Assembly: GCA_022775045.1 (NCBI GenBank)
Contig: JALFLB010000014.1
Span: 1-64,000, forward strand
Source of the DNA: Agathobacter sp.
GTDB lineage: Bacteria; Bacillota; Clostridia; Lachnospirales; Lachnospiraceae
DNA: 64,000 nucleotides
Direction of reading: 5' to 3'
The translations under genes were made by a program, and so were the position numbers. Position 1 is the stretch's first letter, and the number at the start of each line of letters is the position of its first letter. Positions 57,581-64,000 of the stretch are shown piece after piece. The notes under the pieces were generated by a model, which saw only the letters and a list, made by a program, of their open reading frames with translations, made no database searches and was not told the DNA's origin.

Positions 57581-58518
57581 TCTGTCGACTCTATCCTTTC
57601 TTCCCCATTCTCGACAATACTTAAATCCGCCTGATACATCGTAGCAAAATCGTAAGTATACCTGCATTTACCGCTCGTATCTCCGTTGATGGAAATCTGT
57701 ACCTTCTCAATGCTTGGAAGTTCTGTCAGCGAATCCACAATGGAGAATAATACCACCTGTTCATTAATCTCTTTATTCTGATTTAAGAACATCTCATCCA
57801 GATTCACATAGCAGACCGAATCCACAACTGTGATGGTAATCAGCTTGGTTCCTGTCGGAATCGTTGCCTGAAGTCCACTCTTTTTGGGTCCCTCCATCAA
57901 TTGCTCCATAACCAGCTTTTCCAGTGAAATGTTTGAACTGTAATGAACCTCCCGTGTTTCCGGAATCAGACGATTCCCTTCTTTATTTGAAAAATAAAGG
58001 GTCAGTGTTGTCTTCTGACTTGAATTGATCTGTTCCCCGGGATTCTCCACAAAGCTGTCCAGGCTCATAGCACCAACATTGGTTCCATTGCTATTCACAA
58101 GCGGTTCTGACTCCACGGTAAACATCACATAGGGATAATCCGTAACCTGAAGCAGTGTTTTGGCGATTGCTGCACGGGTGAGGATTTCCTCAGTCGCTTC
58201 CATCTCGTAATATTCCCTGCTAAAATCCACTGTAATCTGATAAGACATAACACTAAACCCAAGCACCTTGACATTGGAAGGAATTGTCCGCCGAAGAGAA
58301 GCGTCCTCCGGCTGAGTCTGCAATGCTTCTAACAGCTCCTCGATCCGCGACTTTTCCTCTTTCTGCGTAAGTTCCACTTTCTCCGGCACCAGTTTGGTGA
58401 CATCCGCATTCAGATAATATACGAAATATTCGCCTTCTTTTTTCTCTCTGCCACATCCCGCAACCATCAGCAACAATAATGCCAACAGAAGCGTAACTGC
58501 CATTATTTTCTTCCTCAT
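57577..58518 (-). CDS. GerMN-domain lipoprotein
   Basis: A 313-residue lipoprotein (MRKKIMAVTLLLALLLLMVAG, then Cys22, lipobox VAGC). Two GerMN domains follow (about 35-165 and 170-300), each with the family pattern: FYVNAD-like strand, LLEALQTQP, IPSNVKVLGF for the first, and TLYFSN, VMEQLMEGPKKSG, IPTGTKLI for the second. GerM is needed for spore germination in Bacillus, but GerMN proteins are found in many envelope contexts. It follows the kinase gene by 9 bases and overlaps comEC by 4. Confidence 0.88.
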   Translation of the reverse strand: MRKKIMAVTLLLALLLLMVAGCGREKKEGEYFVYYLNADVTKLVPEKVELTQKEEKSRIEELLEALQTQPEDASLRRTIPSNVKVLGFSVMSYQITVDFSREYYEMEATEEILTRAAIAKTLLQVTDYPYVMFTVESEPLVNSNGTNVGAMSLDSFVENPGEQINSSQKTTLTLYFSNKEGNRLIPETREVHYSSNISLEKLVMEQLMEGPKKSGLQATIPTGTKLITITVVDSVCYVNLDEMFLNQNKEINEQVVLFSIVDSLTELPSIEKVQISINGDTSGKCRYTYDFATMYQADLSIVENGEERIESTE

Positions 58519-58527
58519 AGGCTTCTC

Positions 58528-59979
58528 CTACGCAATATAATTAAGCGGTATCCGCACATCAAACGTCGTTCCTTCACCAAGCACAGAGTGAACCTTAATA
58601 GCCCCCCGGTGCATCAGAATGGAATTTCTCGTAATAGCAAGTCCCAGACCCGTTCCTCCAATCTCACGGGAATGTGATTTATCCACGCGGTAAAATCGCT
58701 CGTAAATATGATCCAGTGACTCCTCAGGAATACCAATTCCGGAATCCTCCACCTTAAGATAAAAATACTGATGATCTGCGTTCAGGGATACATGCACCCA
58801 TCCTTCCCCGTCATTCCGGTTATATTTAATGGCATTCTCCACAAGATTCGTAATAGCCAGTGTAATCTTGACCTCATCCACCTCTGCAGTCACCGGGCGA
58901 AAACTCTCAAGCACCAACTCAACCTTCTGCTTGTCCGCAATGGGCTGCAGCCTCTTTAAAATCTGTTCCAGCAGTTCATTCACATTGACCGTTGAGACAT
59001 TTAAATCTGCCGCCGATTTATCCATTTTTACCAACGAAAGCAAATCATTAATAATTTTCGTCTCTCGCTCAATCTCGTTGGTAATATCCTCCATAAACTC
59101 CTGATAAAGTTCTTTCGGAGCATCCGGCATACTGTTAATGGAATCCGCCAGAACCTTCATCGAAGTCAGCGGGGTCTTAAGCTCATGTGAGACATTTGAC
59201 ACAAACTCCTGCCTTGAATCATCCATAATCTTCATTCTTCCGAGCATCTGATTGAAGCGCTCACAGATTTGAATGGTCTCCGAATAATCATTGACCTGCA
59301 AACAATCTTCTCCGTATCCATCTTTGATTGCAGCAATTCCATCTGAAATCTTGGCAAGCGGCTTTAAAAGATATAAAAGAATCAAAATTGCAAAAAAAAC
59401 AATTGCAATTCCCACTACCACAACGATAATAGTAGCAATCTGGCGCAGATATGCCTGATTAATCATAATATTATCCGTTGACACACTAATCAGCATAACT
59501 CCAATGATTGTTGAGTTCTTATCATTCGGATCACTGATGGGAATTGTCATCTCAATATAATGATTCTCGGAATCGTAGTGTATGATATCCTCACCCTTAA
59601 AACTACGGATTACTTCTTCCGCGATGATCATTTTGTGATCATCCAGATTATAGGTATCATGATACACCCTGAAATTATTATCCACCACAATCACACGTCC
59701 GTCATAAATTGTTGTAAGCATGTCAATCTGTGCCTGAATCGTGCTGGATTCCAAATTGTTTCCCAGCGACATATATTCACTTGTAGCAATCTGATTGGCC
59801 AGAATCTTTGCCTGACTTAAGATTTCACTTTCACGAATCGATACAGCTCTCGACTCGTAGGAATTGAGAATTCCCACAGAAAGGATCAGGCTTGGAGCGA
59901 TTGCGATAATCAGAATTAATAGAATTAATCGAAACTTTAAACTCTTGATAAACTGAAGAAACCGTTTACTCTTCTGCAT
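58528..59979 (-). CDS. sensor histidine kinase (WalK/PhoR-type)
   Basis: A 483-residue membrane kinase. Two transmembrane helices (about 17-38 and 181-205) flank an extracellular sensor domain of about 140 residues, then come HAMP (206-255), HisKA with phospho-acceptor His265 (FVSNVSHELKTPLTS) and HATPase with NLVENAIKYN, DSGIGIP and GGTGLGLAIT. No PAS domain is present. The partner regulator lies 36 bases upstream. The signal is unknown. Confidence 0.94.
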   Translation of the reverse strand: MQKSKRFLQFIKSLKFRLILLILIIAIAPSLILSVGILNSYESRAVSIRESEILSQAKILANQIATSEYMSLGNNLESSTIQAQIDMLTTIYDGRVIVVDNNFRVYHDTYNLDDHKMIIAEEVIRSFKGEDIIHYDSENHYIEMTIPISDPNDKNSTIIGVMLISVSTDNIMINQAYLRQIATIIVVVVGIAIVFFAILILLYLLKPLAKISDGIAAIKDGYGEDCLQVNDYSETIQICERFNQMLGRMKIMDDSRQEFVSNVSHELKTPLTSMKVLADSINSMPDAPKELYQEFMEDITNEIERETKIINDLLSLVKMDKSAADLNVSTVNVNELLEQILKRLQPIADKQKVELVLESFRPVTAEVDEVKITLAITNLVENAIKYNRNDGEGWVHVSLNADHQYFYLKVEDSGIGIPEESLDHIYERFYRVDKSHSREIGGTGLGLAITRNSILMHRGAIKVHSVLGEGTTFDVRIPLNYIA

Positions 59980-60015
59980 AAATCTGTCCTGAACAATTAC
60001 AACCTTTCTATATCA

Positions 60016-60708
60016 TCACTTCTGGTTATAGTAGTAACCAACCCCCCATTTGGTATGCACATACTTTGGTTCGCTCGGGTTTACCTCAATCTTCTCACGA
60101 AGCCGGCGCACATGCACATCCACTGTGCGCACATCGCCCGGGTAATCCTTCCCCCATACCATTCCAAGCAAATTCTCTCTGCTGTAGACCTTATTCTCAT
60201 TCTTAACAAGAATCTCCAGCAAATCAAACTCCTTGGCAGTGAGGTTCACTTCCTTCCCCAGAATGAAAAGTCGTCTGCTGTCACAGTCCAGATGCAAATC
60301 CCCTTTTTCAATAACAGAAGACGTCACCTTCTTCTCTTTTGGTCCTGAAGTCCGGCGCATAATTGCTTTGATGCGCGCCTTGACCTCAAGAATGTTAAAC
60401 GGCTTGGTGATATAGTCGTCGGCACCGTATTCAAGTCCGAGAATCTTGTCCATATCATCCCCCTTTGCCGTCAACATAACGATTGGCATATCAGAAAATT
60501 CACGAATTGCCTGACAGACCTCAAAGCCATCCATCTTTGGAAGCATGATATCCAAAAGAATCATGTCATACTCATTTGTCTTCGCCAGATTCAGCGCTTC
60601 TTCTCCGTCATAAGCGCAATCCACCTCCATTCCATCCTGTTCCAGGCTGAAACGAATTCCTTTTACGATCAATTTTTCATCGTCAACTACGAGAACTTTC
60701 TTTGCCAT
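60016..60708 (-). CDS. OmpR/PhoB-family response regulator
   Basis: A 230-residue DNA-binding regulator: receiver domain with VVDDEK, phospho-acceptor Asp53 (ILLDIMLPKMDG) and the lysine in YITKPFN, then a winged helix (LHLDCDSRRLFILGKEVNLT..., VRRLREKIE). The ATG at 60708 follows GAGGTG; a TTG four codons upstream is the shadow start. It lies 8 bases after comEA and is paired with the kinase gene downstream. Confidence 0.96.
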   Translation of the reverse strand: MAKKVLVVDDEKLIVKGIRFSLEQDGMEVDCAYDGEEALNLAKTNEYDMILLDIMLPKMDGFEVCQAIREFSDMPIVMLTAKGDDMDKILGLEYGADDYITKPFNILEVKARIKAIMRRTSGPKEKKVTSSVIEKGDLHLDCDSRRLFILGKEVNLTAKEFDLLEILVKNENKVYSRENLLGMVWGKDYPGDVRTVDVHVRRLREKIEVNPSEPKYVHTKWGVGYYYNQK

Positions 60709-60716
60709 ATTACACC

Positions 60717-61319
60717 TCAATTAACTGTTATATAGTCTCTCATTTTTTGAAAAAGCGCATCCTTGATTCCTGACACCTTCATAATATCTTCGACTTTGGA
60801 AAAACTTCCATGCTCATCACGATAAGAAAGAATCGCCTCCGCACGGGTCTGTCCGATTCCCGGGATGGTCTGAAGCAGTTCCGAACCCGCTGTATTGATA
60901 TTCACCTTCCCGTCAGAACTGCCTAATGCACCACACGCCTTTGCCTCATCGGCAGACTTCTGCCTGTTTTGGGCTTCCTCTTCTGTTGGAAAGTAAATCA
61001 TCTGTCCATCTGTCAGCAATTCCGCAAGATTCCAGTACTCCCGACTGGCTTTCTCTGTCAGACCTCCGGCAACCTCAACCGCATCACAGATGCGCATCCC
61101 CGATACCAGCTCATATACACCGGGATTCTGCACCTCGCCGCAAACATAAATCACAATCGGATTCTCTGTCTGCTCTTTGCTTTGAACAATATCCGTCTGT
61201 GTGTCCTCCACAGCTGGTTTCTCCTTCCCATTCTCGAGATACATCTGCGTATCAGACCCACAGCCTCCCAACATCAGACACATAGAAATCAAAATACACG
61301 CTCTGTAGATATATTCCAT
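60717..61319 (-). CDS. comEA: competence protein ComEA as a lipoprotein
   Basis: Binds double-stranded DNA outside the cell for uptake through ComEC. From the ATG at 61319 (AAGGAG 7 bases upstream) it has 200 residues: a lipoprotein signal MEYIYRACILISMCLMLGGC (lipobox LGGC), an SLBB domain (VYVCGEVQNPGVYEL...VAGGL) and a C-terminal helix-hairpin-helix pair (VNINTAGSELLQTIPGIG). The Bacillus protein is anchored by a transmembrane helix instead. It is the first gene of an operon with the two-component genes, GerMN and comEC. comEB is absent. Confidence 0.92.
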   Translation of the reverse strand: MEYIYRACILISMCLMLGGCGSDTQMYLENGKEKPAVEDTQTDIVQSKEQTENPIVIYVCGEVQNPGVYELVSGMRICDAVEVAGGLTEKASREYWNLAELLTDGQMIYFPTEEEAQNRQKSADEAKACGALGSSDGKVNINTAGSELLQTIPGIGQTRAEAILSYRDEHGSFSKVEDIMKVSGIKDALFQKMRDYITVN

Positions 61320-61376
61320 ATCCATACTCCTTTCCTGGAACATCATTCACTGCAAAAGGAGTCTCAATGCACTTCT

Positions 61377-61405
61377 ATTTTAACGACTTTTAACAATTAT
61401 TACAA
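61377..61405 (-). promoter_or_regulatory. promoter of the comEA operon
   Basis: TTGTAA (61400-61405) and TAAAAT (61377-61382) are 17 bases apart, about 58 bases before the comEA start. No terminator for argD was recognised in this 126-base gap, so read-through from argD is possible. Confidence 0.5.
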
Positions 61406-61445
61406 GTATATTTCATTTCCAAATAAAAATTCCCATATAAATGTA

Positions 61446-62651
61446 TTATTCCTCAGCCTCCACATCAAGGAGTGCAGCCTCCAGCTTCTCGAGCATCTCA
61501 TCTACATGCTTCTTTTCTATGATAAGTGGAGGAACAAAACGGAGAACATCTGCCCCTGCCGTAATCACAATCAACCCATGTTCAAGTGCCTTTGCAGATA
61601 CCTTTCCAACCGGAAGTGTACTGACAACACCCTGCATAAATCCCTTTCCGCGACGTGCCGTAAGGAAATCGTATTTTTCAACCAGCTCATCAAGCTTCTG
61701 TTCCAGATATGGAGCAACCACATTCACATTTTCAAGCACTTTATTTTTTTTAAACAGATCAAAAACCGTCGATACCGCAGCCCCAACAAACGGGTTGCCG
61801 CCGTAGGTTGTTCCGTGATCTCCCGGCTCCAGAGATTTGTCTGCGACTTTCTGTGTCATAAAAAAGGCTCCTACCGGAACACCACACCCCAGTGCCTTTG
61901 CACAAGTCATGATATCCGGCTTTATGCCATAATTCTGCCATGCAAACATTTTGCCGGTCCGTCCCATACCACACTGAATCTCATCAAGGATCAACAGAAT
62001 ATCATTTTCATCACAAAGTGCGCGCACACCCTCAATGAATTCCGGCTCTGCCGGATAAATTCCGCCTTCGCCCTGAACCGTCTCCATGATGATTGCGCAG
62101 GTCTTATCATTCACAAGTGCCCGGACACTGTCAAGATTATTAAACTCCGCAAATTTCACCCCTGGCATTAACGGCTCAAAAGGCTCCTGATAATGTGCAT
62201 TTCCTGTCACAGAAAGCGCACCGATACTCCTTCCGTGAAACGAATGCTGCATTGCAATAATCTCATGTCCGGCATGTCCGTCACGTGTGTATGCATATTT
62301 CTTTGCAGCCTTAATTGCTCCCTCAATCGCCTCCGTACCACTATTTGTAAAAAAGATGCGATCCATCTCGCTTGCCTCAAGTGCCTTTGCTGCCGCCTCA
62401 ATCGTTGGGACATTGTAATAGAGATTCGAAGTGTGAAGCAGCTTGTCTACCTGACTTTTCAGCACATTTCCATATTCTTCATTTCCATAGCCAAATGCAC
62501 ACACCGCAATTCCTGCCGCAAAATCCAGATACTCCTTTCCGTCTGTATCATAAAGATAAACCCCTTTGCCATGATCTAACACAAGGGAAAACCGATTATA
62601 AGTATGCAACAGCTCCTGCTCTGCCGATTCAATATATTCCTGTTTATTCAT
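61446..62651 (-). CDS. argD: acetylornithine aminotransferase
   Basis: PLP enzyme that converts N-acetylglutamate semialdehyde to N-acetylornithine; the same enzyme can act in lysine synthesis. The 401-residue protein has YDTDGKEYLDFAAGIAVCAFG, FTNSGTEAIEGAIK, LDEIQCGMGRTGKMFAW and the PLP lysine in MTCAKALGCGVPVGAF. The ATG at 62651 follows AAGGAG; the longer frame enters argB. It starts 20 bases after argB. Confidence 0.96.
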   Translation of the reverse strand: MNKQEYIESAEQELLHTYNRFSLVLDHGKGVYLYDTDGKEYLDFAAGIAVCAFGYGNEEYGNVLKSQVDKLLHTSNLYYNVPTIEAAAKALEASEMDRIFFTNSGTEAIEGAIKAAKKYAYTRDGHAGHEIIAMQHSFHGRSIGALSVTGNAHYQEPFEPLMPGVKFAEFNNLDSVRALVNDKTCAIIMETVQGEGGIYPAEPEFIEGVRALCDENDILLILDEIQCGMGRTGKMFAWQNYGIKPDIMTCAKALGCGVPVGAFFMTQKVADKSLEPGDHGTTYGGNPFVGAAVSTVFDLFKKNKVLENVNVVAPYLEQKLDELVEKYDFLTARRGKGFMQGVVSTLPVGKVSAKALEHGLIVITAGADVLRFVPPLIIEKKHVDEMLEKLEAALLDVEAEE

Positions 62652-62671
62652 AATATTCTCCTTCTTTATCG

Positions 62672-63574
62672 CTATTCCGTACAAAACCGGCTCTCTTCAT
62701 CTCCGAGAATCGCCGTTCCAATTCCTCTGTTTGTAAAGATTTCAAGCAACAGGCAATGTGCAATCCTTCCATCTAAAATATGAACGCGCGATACCCCATT
62801 CTCAATTGCTTCAATACAGTTGTTAAGCTTCGGCAGCATACCTCCACCGATAAATCCATCACTGATCAGCTTTCTCGCCTCAGATACCGTAAGCTCAGAA
62901 ATTAATGTCGACTTGTCCCCTGGATCCTTATACACACCCTCAATATCAGTAAGAAATGCAAGCTTTTCAGCGGAGACCGCACGGGCAATCGCGCACGCCG
63001 CATCATCCGCATTAATATTGTATGTATCGTAGTTATCATCCAGACCAATCGGACAAATAATCGGAAGAAAATCCTTTTCAAGCAGATCATAGAGAATCTT
63101 CGGATTTACTGCCTTGACCTCACCCACATACCCAATGTCCTGTCCATTGGAAAGTTTCTTCTCCACCTTCAAAAGACCGCCATCCTTACCGCTGACTCCG
63201 ACAGCAAGGACGCCAAGCTCTTCCACCATCTGCACAAGAGACTTATTTACCCGATTGAGAACCATCTCAGCAATTTCCATCGTTGCCGCATCTGTCTTAC
63301 GAAGACCATTCACAAATTCCGGCTCCATTCCGGTCTTTGCCACCCAGCGACTGATTTCCTTACCACCTCCATGCACGATGATCGGCTTAAATCCAACCAG
63401 CTTCAAGAGTGTTACATCCTGAATAACCTGCTTTTTCAAATGGTCATCTACCATTGCGGAACCGCCATACTTTACAACAATAATTTTTCTGTTAAATCTC
63501 TGAATATAAGGCAACGCCTCGATCAGCACCTGCGCCTTTCCCAGTATTTCGTCCATATTCTGCTGCTCACTCAT
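62672..63574 (-). CDS. argB: acetylglutamate kinase
   Basis: Phosphorylates N-acetylglutamate, the second step of arginine synthesis and the usual target of feedback control. From the ATG at 63574 (GAGG upstream) it has 300 residues with [41 protein letters not shown] and [26 protein letters not shown]. The N-terminal [11 protein letters not shown] helix resembles the one that allows hexamers and arginine inhibition in other bacteria; that reading is inferred. Confidence 0.97.
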   Translation of the reverse strand: MSEQQNMDEILGKAQVLIEALPYIQRFNRKIIVVKYGGSAMVDDHLKKQVIQDVTLLKLVGFKPIIVHGGGKEISRWVAKTGMEPEFVNGLRKTDAATMEIAEMVLNRVNKSLVQMVEELGVLAVGVSGKDGGLLKVEKKLSNGQDIGYVGEVKAVNPKILYDLLEKDFLPIICPIGLDDNYDTYNINADDAACAIARAVSAEKLAFLTDIEGVYKDPGDKSTLISELTVSEARKLISDGFIGGGMLPKLNNCIEAIENGVSRVHILDGRIAHCLLLEIFTNRGIGTAILGDEESRFCTE

Positions 63575-63608
63575 ATTATTCCTCACTTTCCTTTTATCAC
63601 AATGTAAT

Positions 63609-64000
63609 TCACTGGTTGAAGCGTGTGATGTTCGCCTCATTCAACGTAAAATCATAATAATTCAAATCCTCCCGGAAACACCATCCGGCATCTTTCCAGA
63701 AATGGTTTCCCAGTTCGTTGCTGCGGAACGCAATCAGGCTGACTTTATTGATCTGTTCCGCCTGCAACGCACGCATACACGCAACAACCATGGCCTTACC
63801 GATTCCGTGTTCCCGATAATCTTCATGCACACACACATGATACAGGCAGCCTCTGCGCCCATCATGTCCACAGAGAATTGCCCCGACAATCTTCTCCTCC
63901 ACCACTGCCACAACACTTGTGGTCGGATTCCTCCTGAGAAAACGAGCCACGCCCTCTCTCGAATCATCGATGGAACGGATTCCGAATCCGTGAATATTCA
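63609..64000 (-). CDS. GNAT N-acetyltransferase (N-terminus cut by window edge)
   Basis: The frame is open to the right edge, about 130 codons visible. It reads ...[20 protein letters not shown], then [19 protein letters not shown], the acetyl-CoA loop [17 protein letters not shown] and a C-terminal [18 protein letters not shown]. This is a normal GNAT domain and the true start is likely only a short distance beyond the edge. It precedes argB by 34 bases, so it probably belongs to the arginine operon. Whether it is an N-acetylglutamate synthase or an unrelated acetyltransferase cannot be told from this. Confidence 0.88.
   Translation of the reverse strand, partial: NIHGFGIRSIDDSREGVARFLRRNPTTSVVAVVEEKIVGAILCGHDGRRGCLYHVCVHEDYREHGIGKAMVVACMRALQAEQINKVSLIAFRSNELGNHFWKDAGWCFREDLNYYDFTLNEANITRFNQ

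Noticed and set aside
55154-57667. Longer ComEC starting at 57667
   Set aside because: This would overlap the GerMN gene by 90 bases and add non-family residues; the GTG at 57580 gives the usual 4-base overlap.
60969-62171. A 400-codon plus-strand ORF
   Set aside because: It is antisense to comEA and argD, both clear genes; its translation is Cys/His/Ile-rich with no family likeness and no ribosome binding site.

Overview
This window is ordinary chromosome of a low-GC, spore-forming anaerobic Firmicute, most likely a Lachnospiraceae member related to Roseburia or Agathobacter. That placement is an inference from gene content (gpr, spoIIP, GerMN lipoprotein, single-chain glyS, ppdK, mtaB, comEA/comEC) and from gene order. 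No tRNA, rRNA, CRISPR array, insertion sequence or phage gene was seen. About 60 protein genes are packed tightly, nearly all on the minus strand; only aroC, an HPr-like gene and rpsT lie on the plus strand. No gene-free stretch exceeds about 210 bases.

Layout, left to right. 1-2339: ppdK, cut by the left edge. 2467-9565: glyS, a lipoprotein gene, recO, a yqzL-like gene, era and an M16C peptidase gene, read right to left. 9661-10845: a cold-shock protein and an MscS channel. 10860-19060: an amino-acid operon leuB, 37-codon membrane ORF, ilvD, ilvB, serC, serA, DUF1015 gene, mscS. 19266-22612: yajC, tgt and a GH13 amylase-type enzyme, back to back with aroC (22746-23846, plus strand). 23899-26433: a secreted Ig-like protein. 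26547-32756: a tRNA-modification and RNA-processing block (trhP, trmR, a 55-aa membrane ORF in the mltG position, rnj, DUF1292, ruvX, ireB, mtaB). 32841-33074: an HPr paralogue without the catalytic histidine. 33143-37252: thiI, cysteine desulfurase, rsmE, prmA.

37310-46445 holds two small genes and the HrcA/CIRCE heat-shock operon (hrcA, grpE, dnaK, dnaJ) behind lepA-hemW. 46526-50681 is a nucleoside-salvage operon (udp, cdd, deoC, deoB, add). 50727-53403 holds spoIIP, gpr and rpsT. 53459-61319 holds holA, an SCP2-domain protein and the operon comEA, response regulator, histidine kinase, GerMN lipoprotein, comEC. The right end (61446-64000) is arginine biosynthesis: argD, argB and a GNAT gene cut by the edge.

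The backbone comEA-comEC-holA-rpsT-gpr-spoIIP-lepA-hemW-hrcA-grpE-dnaK-dnaJ-prmA-rsmE-mtaB matches the order I know from Bacillus subtilis. The departures from it are therefore informative: a two-component system and GerMN gene inside the competence operon, a nucleoside operon between spoIIP and lepA, sulfur-transfer genes after rsmE, and a near-vanished mltG.

I found no clear undescribed multi-gene defence or mobile system. The best candidates for new biology are the small membrane ORFs at 17835-17948 and 28485-28652, the DUF1015 gene in the serine operon, the histidine-less HPr, the regulatory pairing of competence genes with a sensor kinase, and a second palindrome on the hrcA promoter.
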